Assembly (NCBI GenBank): GCA_963723205.1
Contig: CAVRQC010000033.1
Span: 186,001-250,000, forward strand
Length of the DNA stretch: 64,000 nt
From: CAVQBP01 sp963723205
GTDB taxonomy: Bacteria; Bacteroidota; Ignavibacteria; Ignavibacteriales; Ignavibacteriaceae
Direction: 5' to 3'
Positions within the stretch are counted from its first letter, which is position 1. Every line of letters begins with the position of its first letter. Shown here piece after piece: positions 15,127 to 25,361 of this stretch. Below the pieces are notes generated by a model. The model saw only the letters and a program-made list of their open reading frames with translations, had not been told where the DNA came from and did not search any database. Both the position numbers and the translations under genes were made by a program.

Positions 15127-18114
15127 TTATTTAATCCCTTTCGTAACACTGTCTGTCTTGGTTGAAGCATTTTTAACTAACTTGCTGTATTTCTCTATAT
15201 TAGCTCTTACACTTGGATCATCCGGATAATAAACCTGTATGCGTTTCCAGAGATCTTCTAATTTAGAATATGCATTTCGTTTTTCATATAGATCCAATAA
15301 AATTCTGTAAGGGCTGAAATACGAAGTGAGATTTGAAGGATTTGCTTCCATATCCTGCAGAGCATCTTTTTCAACTTCCGAGAATAATTTATTTGCTTTA
15401 CTAATGGCACCTGCGTTGTAATACATGTTTGCCACATTATACAACAATGGATATTCAATACCGATTACTTTCCTCGGCATTTTCTTTTGCATCTTATCTA
15501 AAGTATTTATTGCCAGCTGTTTCTTATTATGATTTAAATAATAATAAGCTAATGAAATAAAAACGTTTCGATAATTTTGAGTCATTCTTTGATGGTTATC
15601 ATCAAAAAAGATATTTGGATTATTTAAACCGCGGAACTTAAATCCCGGCTTATATGTTTTGCTGTATCCCGGATTCTCTTCGATTTGTTTTTTTATAATA
15701 TCTGGATTAATAAAATCAAAATTTCCTTTGCCTTTCTCCGGTACAAGTCTTGACGCCATACCTTCACTTTTAAGGTAATTATCCAAACCAATTTTGCCAT
15801 CCTGAGATACGGTTGCAGCAAAATAAATAGGTCTTTGCCATGCATTTGCTTCAACTATTTCTTTAACCATAATATCCTGTACTCTTATACCTTTCACATT
15901 ACCATAATTTAAAGTAGGTTTCATGGTCCAGGAAATAGAACCAGATTTCATAACCCCTGAATCAGCTATGTCATATTTCTGAAATATATCTTTTAAAGTT
16001 CTATTAGCACCAGGTTTAGGTGCCGCAATCGTTACATTTTGTGTATTCCATCGTATTGGCTGAATTTGATCGATTTGATTATCCGACATCCTAATATTTA
16101 CAGTTCCTACATGATAAGGATCGTCATTTTTAAGTTCCTTTATGTACCATGAGGTATTTAAAAGACTCAGATTAGCAATTTTTACATCCCTTCTAACACC
16201 CTCAACGTCCTGGAGATACCAAAGTGGAAAAGTATCATTATCGCCATTTGTAAAAAGAACAGCATTTGGAGCGCAGCTTTGAAGAAGATTGTATGAGTAA
16301 TCCCATGGTACCCAATTATGAGATCTGTCATGAGTAAAGTAATTGGTCTGCAGCATATTTATAGGGACAAATATAACTCCCAAAGCCAAAACACCAGCAA
16401 CCCCTGCATTTCTGAAATTGGTACCCTTCAATTTTTCATAAGCTAAAGCGGCTAGCTCTTTAACTGCTATAGCGATCCAGATCGAAAATATGAAGAAAGC
16501 ACCCACATAAAAGTAATCTCTTTCCCTTGGCTGGGGATTTTGCTGGTTTTGATAAAAAGCAGTAAGATATCCCATAAGAATAAAAGTAACCATAAACACA
16601 GCAGCCATTTTCCAATCTTTGCGAAAATGGAAATAAATACCAAGCAGGCCAAGCAGGAAAGGAATTCCATATAATGAATCTTTTACTTTTCCGGCAAAAT
16701 GAATACCTAAAATACCACTGAACATAGTTCCTATTTTATTAAAAGGTGCTATATCAACGCCAGCATCCTGAACCCAGCTCTCTCTCCCTGCATAGTTCCA
16801 GAGCCAATATCTTGTCATCATATGATTCATCTGGTACCGCCAGAAGAAATCTAAATCACTGGAATAATTAGTAAATGTTCGCTGATGCATACCATCAGTT
16901 GAAAACCTTCTTTTAAAGGTTGGAAAATCACCATATTGCTCTCTATTTAAATAAGTAACTAATTCGGTGAATGTGTTAGGCTGGTTTTCATTCATAGGAG
17001 GATTTACATTCGAACGAATAATAATCATTGAAAAGGTAGTAAATCCTAAAAGTACAAAACTAAAGGACATAAAAATAAGATGGAGAGTAGGTTTCTTTCC
17101 TTTTGTTGCATAATAAACGCCATATCCTAATAATCCCAAAATAGCCAAGAATAGAAATGCACCCAGGAAATCATTGTTGCCCACTATATCGGCTAAAATA
17201 CCTGGTAGTATTTTTACAACCCCTGGGTAAACTGCAAACAGTGCAACACCGCCTATAATTAATGGTAAATAGAAAGAGTTCCTATTAAAGATCTGTTTCC
17301 AGAAAACACCCATTATAACAATACTTATACCTAAGATGATCATCTTAAATTTTGTATCATAATCATGATATTCCTGCATGGTAGGTGGAGTAGAGGAGGT
17401 TTGTGATGCCCACATTGCAAATGCAACAACCAAAATTACTGCTACATGAATAAGAAAAATATAACCGGTTTTCTTAGTCTCTTTTTCATTTTCAACATAC
17501 TTTCTGAACATTATTATCATAACTACAGGAACAATTGCCAGAACACTCATAAGATGAACACCGGTAGCAATTCCAATAATATATGCAATCATTAAAAGGT
17601 ATTTTTCATTATCTCTTTGGTCAGCTCTTTCATTCCACTGCATCATCAGCCAGGCAACGAATGCAAATAAAAATGTGCTCATGGCGTATACTTCTGCCTC
17701 AACGCCATTAAACCAAAAAGTATCGCTAAATGAAAAAGAGAGTGCCCCGATTGCCGCAGCCACATAAGTTGAAACAGCTTCCCAGATAGTTTCAGGTTTT
17801 TTCCCTCTATAATTTTCAATAAGTTTTACTGCTATTAGATAAAGAAACATTATAGAAAATGCACTTGCCAAAACAGAAATTACATTTACCCTTAAACCGA
17901 TATTTCCGGCTATCGGAAGAAGTGAAAATATTCGATCAAGAATAGAGATAAAAGGTGCTCCAGGAGGATGAGGTACCTGGAGGTAAAACCCTGCAGCAAT
18001 AAATTCTCCGCAATCCCAGAAAGATACCGAAGGCTGTATGGTAGAAAAGAGCACAAAAGCAGAAATTAAAAAAACAACGGAAGCAAATATTCTGTTTAGT
18101 AGCTTATAATTCAT
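15127..18114 (-). CDS. DUF2723 (TMEM260-like) membrane protein with C-terminal TPR region
   Basis: A 995-residue protein. It has about twelve or more membrane helices in the first 600 residues and opens with the DUF2723 signature SVSFWDCGEFIAAGF, then QVPHPPGAPF (about 30-56). A long periplasmic region and helical TPR-like repeats (about 855-975) follow. Animal TMEM260, of the same domain family, is a protein O-mannosyltransferase, and the layout resembles GT-C glycosyltransferases. I infer a lipid-linked-sugar-dependent glycosyltransferase acting outside the membrane. Such proteins are common in T9SS-bearing bacteria. Acceptor and donor are unknown. Confidence 0.85.
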   Translation of the reverse strand: MNYKLLNRIFASVVFLISAFVLFSTIQPSVSFWDCGEFIAAGFYLQVPHPPGAPFISILDRIFSLLPIAGNIGLRVNVISVLASAFSIMFLYLIAVKLIENYRGKKPETIWEAVSTYVAAAIGALSFSFSDTFWFNGVEAEVYAMSTFLFAFVAWLMMQWNERADQRDNEKYLLMIAYIIGIATGVHLMSVLAIVPVVMIIMFRKYVENEKETKKTGYIFLIHVAVILVVAFAMWASQTSSTPPTMQEYHDYDTKFKMIILGISIVIMGVFWKQIFNRNSFYLPLIIGGVALFAVYPGVVKILPGILADIVGNNDFLGAFLFLAILGLLGYGVYYATKGKKPTLHLIFMSFSFVLLGFTTFSMIIIRSNVNPPMNENQPNTFTELVTYLNREQYGDFPTFKRRFSTDGMHQRTFTNYSSDLDFFWRYQMNHMMTRYWLWNYAGRESWVQDAGVDIAPFNKIGTMFSGILGIHFAGKVKDSLYGIPFLLGLLGIYFHFRKDWKMAAVFMVTFILMGYLTAFYQNQQNPQPRERDYFYVGAFFIFSIWIAIAVKELAALAYEKLKGTNFRNAGVAGVLALGVIFVPINMLQTNYFTHDRSHNWVPWDYSYNLLQSCAPNAVLFTNGDNDTFPLWYLQDVEGVRRDVKIANLSLLNTSWYIKELKNDDPYHVGTVNIRMSDNQIDQIQPIRWNTQNVTIAAPKPGANRTLKDIFQKYDIADSGVMKSGSISWTMKPTLNYGNVKGIRVQDIMVKEIVEANAWQRPIYFAATVSQDGKIGLDNYLKSEGMASRLVPEKGKGNFDFINPDIIKKQIEENPGYSKTYKPGFKFRGLNNPNIFFDDNHQRMTQNYRNVFISLAYYYLNHNKKQLAINTLDKMQKKMPRKVIGIEYPLLYNVANMYYNAGAISKANKLFSEVEKDALQDMEANPSNLTSYFSPYRILLDLYEKRNAYSKLEDLWKRIQVYYPDDPSVRANIEKYSKLVKNASTKTDSVTKGIK

Positions 18115-18219
18115 TAAAAAACCTCAAAATAAAATGGGAATCAAATTAATTAACCTTGTGATATTAAGCAATGTAAATAGAAAAGATTTACTCCCTTTTC
18201 TCCCCGGGATTCTATCATC

Positions 18220-18444
18220 CTAATCTTCCTTTTTTTTGAAAAAAGAATCATATTTTGATTTATCTACCGGAACATTATACTTATCGTGTATTTCTTTTAA
18301 TCGTTTTAAGGACAGCGAATCAAAATCTTCATCATCTTTCTGCATTTTTAAAAACATTTTATAATCGTTAGCTTCTTTACGATCAAATTTTCTCTCATAT
18401 TTTCTTAAAGCATCAAGATATTTTTGCTGTTCCCGGAATGACAT
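18220..18444 (-). CDS. Small charged hypothetical protein
   Basis: This 74-residue protein is very rich in Lys, Asp and Glu and is predicted helical throughout (QQKYLDALRKYERKFDRKEA). A strong GGGAGG ribosome site lies before the ATG, which supports a real gene. It has no signal peptide or cysteines, and I recognise no family. It lies upstream of the DUF2723 gene on the same strand with a gap of about 105 bases and may share its transcript. Confidence 0.65.
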   Translation of the reverse strand: MSFREQQKYLDALRKYERKFDRKEANDYKMFLKMQKDDEDFDSLSLKRLKEIHDKYNVPVDKSKYDSFFKKKED

Positions 18445-18720
18445 AAACCTCCCATTTTATATCTTTCTGAAAAGATTTTAAATATTTCACAAAGTTACAA
18501 AAGTTTATTTTAATATAGAAAAAGAAATATTTTTGGTTAATTGTATATGAATTTATGCCATATTTTGAAATATGCGGTGTTTGTTGTTATACAGAAACAA
18601 GTATGCCCGGTAAGATTATTTTAATCAAGTATTTATTTCCTGTAACTACTTTTCATTGCCTTTCAAAATGAGTTCTACTATTTTTATAATTAAAAATAGA
18701 AAACCAATTCTGAGTAAATC

Positions 18721-20745
18721 ATGAAAATTTTATTCTGCTTAATATTTCTTTTCCCGGCTGTTATTTTTGCCCAGGCTAAACACCCTTTAACAGTTGATGA
18801 TTTATGGGCAATGAAGAGAATCGGCTCTTTTGATCTTTCACCTGATGGAAAGCAAATTGTATTTGATGTAACTAAATATAATATGAATGAAAATAAGGGG
18901 AATAGCGATATTTATTTAATAAATATTGATGGGAGTAATCTGCGTCCTTTAATGAATTCGGGCAAAAACGAGACAAATCCTAAATTTTCACCTGACGGTA
19001 AGAAAATATCATATCTAATTGATGATCAAATTCATACATGTAATTTAGATGGTTCTAATGATATTCAATTAACCGATTTATATACCGGTGTTGATGATTA
19101 CAGGTGGTCTCATGGCGGTAAAAAACTTTTATTAACTTCAAATGTATACCCGGGCTGCGGTTCACAGGATTGCAATAAAAAAGTTGATGAAGAAAAAAAA
19201 GAAACAAAAGTTAATGTAAGAATTATTACCCACTTGATGTTCAGATATTGGAACCGGTGGTTGAACGGAAAAAGAAGTCACCTGTTTCTGTTTAATACGG
19301 TTTCAAAAGAATATGATGATCTGAATTTTAAGATGCATAATGATGTCCCTCCGCTGGATCTTGGCAGCAGCAGCGATTTTAATTTTTCACCTGATGATAA
19401 AGAGATAGCATTTACAATGAATCCCGATACTGTAGTGGCTACCAGTACAAATAATGAGATTTATATTGCTAAGATTGCGGATATTAAAAAAGATGAAAAA
19501 ACGCCGACAAAAAAAATCTCTGAAAGTAAGGGTAATGATAACCAGCCGGTTTACTCGCCGGATGGGAAATATATTGCTTTCACTTCTATGCTTGTCCCGG
19601 GGCATGAATCTGCTCAATCGTACTTAGTTTTGTATGACAGAACAAGTGGCAAATTAAAAAACCTTACTAAAGACTTTAACAGATCGGTAGGAGAAATAAA
19701 ATGGTCTCCGGATTCGAGAATTATTTATTTTACGGCTGAAAATGAAATATTCAATTCTATTTATAAAATTGATATAAATTCGGGAAAGATTAATTTCTTA
19801 CAAAAAGACCACAGCAACACAGGATTAATCATATCTGATAACGGGAAAAATATTTATTTCAAACAGCAAAAATCAACACAGCCATATGAAATATTCTCCA
19901 TTACTAATGACGGAAAAATTAAGCAAATAACCAGCCTTAACAAGGAATTATTATCAAATATTGAAATGATCCCGATTGATACTTTCTGGACTAAAGGCGC
20001 CGAAGGAGTAAATATCCAATCTATTTTAGTAAAACCACCATTCTTTAACCCATCAAAGAAATACCCTTTGATTTTCCTTATCCACGGCGGACCTCAAGGC
20101 CATTGGGAGGATGATTTTCATTATAGATGGAATACTGAATTATTTGCATCAAAGGGATATGTTGTTATAGCGCCAAACCCGACAGGAAGTACGGGATACG
20201 GCCAGGACTTAACTAACGCAGTTTCTACAGATTGGGGAGGAAGACCATATAAAGATTTAATGAATGTTTATGATTATTCTATAAAAAACTTTAAATACAT
20301 TGATCCTAAAAATACATTTGCTGCCGGTGCATCATACGGTGGTTATATGATAAACTGGATCGAAGGACATACCGATAGGTTTAATGCACTTGTCTCCCAC
20401 GATGGTGTCTTTAATACTATTAGTTCCTGGGGAACTACCGAGGAACTTTGGTTTAATGAATGGGAATTTAAAGGCACACCCTGGGAAAACAGAGAGTTGT
20501 ATGAAAAATGGAATCCGCAAAGATTTATACAAAATGCAAAAACTCCAATGCTTATAGTTCAAGGTGCAAATGATTTCAGGGTTCCCGAAGGCCAGGCCTT
20601 CCAGTTATTTACTTCATTGCAGAGGCTTGGGGTTGATAGTAAATTGTTATTTTTCCCGGACGAATACCACTTTGTTGTTAAACCGCAGGATGCGCGTTTC
20701 TGGTGGAATTCAATTTTTGAATGGTTTGAGAAATATAAAAAGTAA
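18721..20745 (+). CDS. Exported S9 family prolyl oligopeptidase/acylaminoacyl-peptidase
   Basis: The 674-residue protein has a signal peptide (about 1-17), a seven-bladed propeller region with WD40-like PD motifs (FSPDGKKISY, YSPDGKYIAF, WSPDSRIIYF), and a C-terminal alpha/beta hydrolase domain (about 435-674). The catalytic triad is S538 (GASYGGYM), D618 (GANDFRVP) and H650 (DEYHF). HGGPQGHW forms the oxyanion region. It probably degrades oligopeptides in the periplasm. A CxxxxxC pair at GCGSQDC is an unusual insertion in the propeller. Confidence 0.92.
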   Translation: MKILFCLIFLFPAVIFAQAKHPLTVDDLWAMKRIGSFDLSPDGKQIVFDVTKYNMNENKGNSDIYLINIDGSNLRPLMNSGKNETNPKFSPDGKKISYLIDDQIHTCNLDGSNDIQLTDLYTGVDDYRWSHGGKKLLLTSNVYPGCGSQDCNKKVDEEKKETKVNVRIITHLMFRYWNRWLNGKRSHLFLFNTVSKEYDDLNFKMHNDVPPLDLGSSSDFNFSPDDKEIAFTMNPDTVVATSTNNEIYIAKIADIKKDEKTPTKKISESKGNDNQPVYSPDGKYIAFTSMLVPGHESAQSYLVLYDRTSGKLKNLTKDFNRSVGEIKWSPDSRIIYFTAENEIFNSIYKIDINSGKINFLQKDHSNTGLIISDNGKNIYFKQQKSTQPYEIFSITNDGKIKQITSLNKELLSNIEMIPIDTFWTKGAEGVNIQSILVKPPFFNPSKKYPLIFLIHGGPQGHWEDDFHYRWNTELFASKGYVVIAPNPTGSTGYGQDLTNAVSTDWGGRPYKDLMNVYDYSIKNFKYIDPKNTFAAGASYGGYMINWIEGHTDRFNALVSHDGVFNTISSWGTTEELWFNEWEFKGTPWENRELYEKWNPQRFIQNAKTPMLIVQGANDFRVPEGQAFQLFTSLQRLGVDSKLLFFPDEYHFVVKPQDARFWWNSIFEWFEKYKK

Positions 20746-20784
20746 TTTACAGAAGTTATATCCTTATAAAAAAAGGAGCTTAAA

Positions 20785-21156
20785 ATGAACGAAAATTATA
20801 ACACAGATGAACTAAAAGAACTTGACGAATTAGATTTCGGCGGTGAAACCGAAACTGCTGAAAAGATCAAATATGTTGAAGAAAATTTGTGGGAAAAACT
20901 TGAAAGGGTAGGAAAGAAAATCTCATTTGCTAAAGACATTTTAGCACTGGTTAATTACATGCGTGATCCTTATGTTTCATGGCACAGGAAAGCTATTGTT
21001 GTTGCAGCATTGGTCTATTTCATCTCGCCTATTGATACTATTCCAGATATAGTTCCGTTGGTTGGGTATCTTGATGATCTTGGTGTAATTACTGCTCTTT
21101 TAAAGTTCCTTGGCCACGAATTAATTCCATATTATGAAAAAGATTACAGAGCTTAG
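20785..21156 (+). CDS. DUF1232 (YkvA family) membrane protein
   Basis: The 123-residue protein ends in the YkvA/DUF1232 core: SWHRKAIVVAALVYFISPID, then TIPDIVPLVGYLDDLGVI (about 72-110), with two short hydrophobic helices. An acidic N-terminal half precedes it. The function of the family is unknown. AAAGGAG lies just ahead of the ATG, and the gene starts 39 bases after the S9 peptidase. Confidence 0.88.
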   Translation: MNENYNTDELKELDELDFGGETETAEKIKYVEENLWEKLERVGKKISFAKDILALVNYMRDPYVSWHRKAIVVAALVYFISPIDTIPDIVPLVGYLDDLGVITALLKFLGHELIPYYEKDYRA

Positions 21157-21217
21157 GATAGAAGCAGAAATTTAGGTAAGATTTAGGTTAAACTATTTAA
21201 GAAAATTAGAGAATAAG

Positions 21218-21745
21218 ATGAATTTTAAATTGATTAAAAGTAATTTTTTATTTAAAGGAAAAGTTTTTGATGTTAAAGTCGATGAAATTGAATATAATAG
21301 TGGAAATAAAGGTATTCGTGAAGTTGCAGTCCACCCCGGAGGCGCCGTTGTTGTCGCTGTAAAAGATGACGGGAAAATTATTATGGTACATCAGTTCCGT
21401 TATCCACTTCAAAAAAAAATATTTGAATTACCAGCCGGAAAATTGGATAATAATGAAGATCCTTACAACTGTGCTGTAAGAGAACTTGAAGAAGAAACCG
21501 GGTATAGAGCAAAAAAAGTTGAGAAATTAGGACAAATATACACTACACCTGGATTTTGCACAGAAATTTTACATATCTATATAGCAAAAGAATTAATTCA
21601 TGGGGAGCATAACAGGGAAGAAGGTGAGCAGGGGATGGAAATATTTGAATTATCAAAACAGGAAATCGAAGAAAAAATAAAAACCGGTGAAATAACAGAT
21701 GCAAAGACAATTTGTGGTATATATCTTGCACAAAAATATATTTAA
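21218..21745 (+). CDS. NUDIX hydrolase, ADP-ribose pyrophosphatase-like
   Basis: The 175-residue protein carries a perfect Nudix box, G74-x5-E80-x7-R88-E89-L90-x-E92-E93-x-G95. The preceding QFRYPLQKKIFELPAG is the dimerising segment of ADP-ribose pyrophosphatases. It likely hydrolyses ADP-ribose to AMP and ribose 5-phosphate. Another nucleoside diphosphate derivative cannot be excluded. It follows the DUF1232 gene on the same strand and may be co-transcribed. Confidence 0.9.
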   Translation: MNFKLIKSNFLFKGKVFDVKVDEIEYNSGNKGIREVAVHPGGAVVVAVKDDGKIIMVHQFRYPLQKKIFELPAGKLDNNEDPYNCAVRELEEETGYRAKKVEKLGQIYTTPGFCTEILHIYIAKELIHGEHNREEGEQGMEIFELSKQEIEEKIKTGEITDAKTICGIYLAQKYI

Positions 21746-21939
21746 GAAAGTACAATAAGTGCTTAAAAAATAATATTTAAGATTTTTTTAAGTTTTAATT
21801 TGATTAAATCAGCTCATATATCAAAATTATACCCAAAAATTTCGCATAAAATGAAATAATTACCGGTTTCATTTATTAAAATATGTTACTCTTCTCCTAT
21901 ATTTTATTATTTTAATCATAACAATTTTGATAAAATAAA

Positions 21940-23643
21940 ATGTTAAAATCGCTGAAAATACAAGATTACGCACTTATAAAAAGCATATATGTCGAATTTG
22001 GAAAAGGGCTCAATATAATTACGGGTGAAACAGGGGCCGGCAAATCAATTCTTATTGATACAATAAATCTTCTTATTGGTGAACGCGCATCTACCGAAAC
22101 AGTTAGAGAAGGGGCTCAAAAAGCCTTTGTTGAAGGAATATTTGATATCGAATCAAATAAAAAAGTAGAAGACCTTCTTAGTGAAAATCAAATTGAAATT
22201 CTTCCTGAACTTATTTTAAGAAGAGAAATTTCTTTAAAAGGTGCAAACCGGTGCTTCATAAATGATACTCCTGCTCCGCTTTCTGTGGTAAAAGATTTAG
22301 GAGATATACTTGTTGACTTCCATGGCCAGCATGAACATCAGGCATTGTTGAAACCGGATACGCATATTGATTACCTTGATGAATTTTCTCACTCTGAAGA
22401 TTTGTTAAGAAACTATAAATGGCTTTATAATGCGCTGATTAAATTAAAAAAAGACCTGGCTGAACTGAATGGGAAAACCAATTCCCACAATGAAAAAAGA
22501 GATATATACCTGTTTCAAATAAAAGAAATAGATGCCGTATCTCCGGAACTTGATGAAGAAGAAAAACTGGTCGAAGAGTTAAAGATACTTGAAAATTCTG
22601 AACAATTATTGGAGTTAACTACAAATATTTACCAGGGTCTTTATGAATCTGAAAATGCTGTTTATGACTCACTTGTAAAAATCAGAAATATGCTTAATGA
22701 AGCAGCGTCAATTGACAAATCTTTTACCGAATCAAATAAGGAGTATGAATCTGTTTTAGCTATGGTAAAGGATATTTCAGAATTTATTAGAAGTTATAAC
22801 TCCAAAATAGAAATGGATTCCGGCAGGTTAAATGCTATCAGGGAAAGACTTTCTGCAATAAATCTTTTGAAGAAAAAATACGGCGGAACAATAAAATCTG
22901 TCTTAGAGCATAGGAAGAAAATCGGTGAAGAATTGGGTGATTCGGAAGATTCATCGGAAAAAATATCGGAATTAGAAAATAAAATAATTTCAGTTTCAAA
23001 AAATTGCGCCGAGGCAGCCGAAAAGCTTTATAAAAACAGAAGAGACGGCGGCAAAGAGATGGAAGAAGAAGTAAAAGAAATATTGAAATATCTTGGGGTT
23101 ACAAATGCCGGCTTTAATGTTAAGATAACTCATGAAAAAGCTGATGACAATGATAATGATGTTATCATCATAAGAGATAAACCATATAAATATAATTCAA
23201 AAGGGTATGACAAAGTAGAGTTCTTCATTTCAACGAACAAAGGAGAGTCTCCCAAACCATTAGCTAAAGTAGCTTCCGGGGGTGAAGTATCCCGTGTAAT
23301 GCTTACGTTAAAAACCATTCTTGCCCGTAGTGACAGAACACCTGTTTTGATTTTTGATGAAATTGATACCGGTGTCAGCGGCCCGATTGCACAAAAAGTG
23401 GGAGAGGCAATGAGAGCTTTAACAAATTATCACCAGGTTATTGCAATTACTCATCTTCCCCAAATTGCGGGTATGGCAAACCATCATTTCCTGGTCGAAA
23501 AATTAACGGAAGATGATCGGGTTGTAAGTTCAATCAGAAAGTTAAGTAACGAAAGGCGTATCCTCGAAATTGCCAAACTTATGAGCGGAGAAATGATAAC
23601 GGAAGCAACCATAAAAGGAGCAAAAGAATTAATCAGGTTATAA
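21940..23643 (+). CDS. recN: DNA repair protein RecN
   Basis: The 567-residue SMC-like ATPase has Walker A GETGAGKS (29-36), long coiled coils (about 165-375), the ABC signature around S446 (ASGGEVSRV) and Walker B LIFDEID (D473, E474). DFHGQHEHQALL (about 128-139) and the ITHLPQIAGMANHH segment are specific to RecN. It helps double-strand break repair by holding DNA ends. It stands alone, with a 195-base upstream gap in which I see no element. Confidence 0.97.
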   Translation: MLKSLKIQDYALIKSIYVEFGKGLNIITGETGAGKSILIDTINLLIGERASTETVREGAQKAFVEGIFDIESNKKVEDLLSENQIEILPELILRREISLKGANRCFINDTPAPLSVVKDLGDILVDFHGQHEHQALLKPDTHIDYLDEFSHSEDLLRNYKWLYNALIKLKKDLAELNGKTNSHNEKRDIYLFQIKEIDAVSPELDEEEKLVEELKILENSEQLLELTTNIYQGLYESENAVYDSLVKIRNMLNEAASIDKSFTESNKEYESVLAMVKDISEFIRSYNSKIEMDSGRLNAIRERLSAINLLKKKYGGTIKSVLEHRKKIGEELGDSEDSSEKISELENKIISVSKNCAEAAEKLYKNRRDGGKEMEEEVKEILKYLGVTNAGFNVKITHEKADDNDNDVIIIRDKPYKYNSKGYDKVEFFISTNKGESPKPLAKVASGGEVSRVMLTLKTILARSDRTPVLIFDEIDTGVSGPIAQKVGEAMRALTNYHQVIAITHLPQIAGMANHHFLVEKLTEDDRVVSSIRKLSNERRILEIAKLMSGEMITEATIKGAKELIRL

Positions 23644-23783
23644 AATAAAATTTACTGGGATTAATTATATCTAAAAAATTTTCATAATAGTCCACATCTT
23701 TCATTCATAGTTTCGAATATTAACATATTAATATTTTTCAAGGTCTATAGTTCTAAATAATAATTTAATAAACAGGAGGTATA

Positions 23784-24665
23784 ATGAAGAAAGTCTTTAC
23801 AATTCTGGTAATCTCTTTTTTCTGCTCAACATCTATTTATTCGCAAATTGAAGATAGATTTTCCGAATTGAGTCAGGCTAATATTACCGGGTATGCAAAA
23901 CCGTTGGTTACCACTCTGGGAACATCAATGAACTCAGGAGGTTACTATACTGCTGACATTCCTTCTTTTTTCGGGTTTTCGTTCAGCTTAAGAGGAATGT
24001 ATATTATGATCCCGGATGCTCAAAAAACCTTCACTCCTCAATTAATAGATGGTTATACCGCTGATAAGCCGACACCAACTATCTATGGTGAGAAAAACGG
24101 GGCCTATTATGCAGGTCCTCAGGGATACATAACTATGCCCCCGGGGTTAAATCAAAGTGCGGTGCCTCTCGGATATCCGCAAATTGCCGCCAGTTTTATG
24201 GGGACTGAGGTAATGTTAAGATATTTACCCAAAATTGATATTTCAGATCAGAATTCTGTAAGCATGTTTGGTATAGGTGTACAGCATGAAATCAGCAGGT
24301 ATATACCTTTGCTGCCTGTTGATGTTGCAGCACAAATTCTTTACAGCACTTTTGAAATTACAAATTTAATCGATGTAAGCAACTTTGCCTTTAATGTGCA
24401 TGCCAGTAAGACCTTTGGAATTATTACTCCTTATTTTGGATTACAGTTTGAATCTACTAAAGTCGACCTAACCTACGACATTAAGGCTGATCCCAATAAT
24501 CCATTATTAACACAGGATCAAAAAGTTTCGTTGAGTATAGACGGGGATAATACATTCAGGGCTACACTGGGCGCATCATTACAATTAGCAATACTTGTGT
24601 TAAACGTGGACTATAATATAAGTTCCCAATCGTTAGTAACAGGCGGATTAACATTTGCATTTTAA
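23784..24665 (+). CDS. Exported outer-membrane-type protein (DUF6588-like)
   Basis: The 293-residue protein has a signal peptide (about 1-20) and begins DRFSELSQANITGYAKPL, which I recall from DUF6588 proteins of the FCB group. It is rich in alternating beta-strands and ends in a strand with terminal Phe (TGGLTFAF), as in barrel proteins. Function is unknown. A strong AGGAGG precedes it, and the lipoprotein gene follows after 14 bases. Confidence 0.65.
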   Translation: MKKVFTILVISFFCSTSIYSQIEDRFSELSQANITGYAKPLVTTLGTSMNSGGYYTADIPSFFGFSFSLRGMYIMIPDAQKTFTPQLIDGYTADKPTPTIYGEKNGAYYAGPQGYITMPPGLNQSAVPLGYPQIAASFMGTEVMLRYLPKIDISDQNSVSMFGIGVQHEISRYIPLLPVDVAAQILYSTFEITNLIDVSNFAFNVHASKTFGIITPYFGLQFESTKVDLTYDIKADPNNPLLTQDQKVSLSIDGDNTFRATLGASLQLAILVLNVDYNISSQSLVTGGLTFAF

Positions 24666-24679
24666 TTTAAGGAGTAAAA

Positions 24680-25204
24680 ATGAACAGAATTAAATATATA
24701 ATACCGTTTTTTATCGGTTTTCTTTTTTTTCAGCTTAACGGCTGCGATGAACTTAATTCAATTCCGTTAAATATATCTTATAGCTACCCGTTTAGTGATA
24801 AAACAGGTTCCGAAATTACTTTTGATAGTGATGTTCGTTGTTTAAGTTCCGAATCAGACACTTACCAGGAATACCAGGACAAAATTCAGTCTCTTACATT
24901 TGTAGAGGCTGCATATAGAACTACATATAATTCTAATCCCAGTGTTAAGGGAAATCTTACAGCTACAATTTATGATGGTTCAGCGAATGTTCTGGCTAAT
25001 TTTCAGATTAACGATGTAAAACCCGAAGATTACAAAGCGCATCCTTTGGTTATACAAATAAACCAAACCGGAATTGAGGCTATTAATAATGCCTTAAAAA
25101 ATTCAACATGTCTGCGGGTAGTTGTTGGAATTACCTCGTTGAACGGAACTACCACGATAAGCGGTGCTGTAGATGTGGTCTTTCGGGCTGATACGAATAT
25201 ATAA
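24680..25204 (+). CDS. Putative lipoprotein of unknown function
   Basis: The 174-residue protein has a lipobox (LNGC, Cys at 22) after a hydrophobic segment. The mature part is mostly beta-strand, with two further cysteines. AAGGAG precedes the ATG. It is very probably co-transcribed with the barrel-like gene before it, and an intrinsic terminator follows. I do not recognise a family. A periplasmic or outer-membrane partner of the preceding protein is a guess. Confidence 0.7.
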   Translation: MNRIKYIIPFFIGFLFFQLNGCDELNSIPLNISYSYPFSDKTGSEITFDSDVRCLSSESDTYQEYQDKIQSLTFVEAAYRTTYNSNPSVKGNLTATIYDGSANVLANFQINDVKPEDYKAHPLVIQINQTGIEAINNALKNSTCLRVVVGITSLNGTTTISGAVDVVFRADTNI

Positions 25205-25220
25205 ATTCTTTTCAATTTAA

Positions 25221-25257
25221 AAATCCTTGCTGTTTTTAACAGCAGGGATTTTTATTA
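25221..25257 (+). terminator. Intrinsic terminator
   Basis: A 14-bp stem (25221-25234 with 25238-25251, one T-G wobble) with a TTT loop is followed by a T-run. It ends the two-gene unit at 23784-25204. Confidence 0.88.
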
Positions 25258-25361
25258 TTTATTCATACTTCCAAAATACTTTCAATTACTGATTACATTT
25301 CACTATTTTTAAAAAGTTATTATCCAATACTCACTTTTTTGATGAATCGGATGGAATGTAA

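Noticed and set aside
23130..23318. Minus-strand frame inside recN
   Set aside because: It lies entirely within the conserved C-terminal ATPase part of recN and has no independent support.
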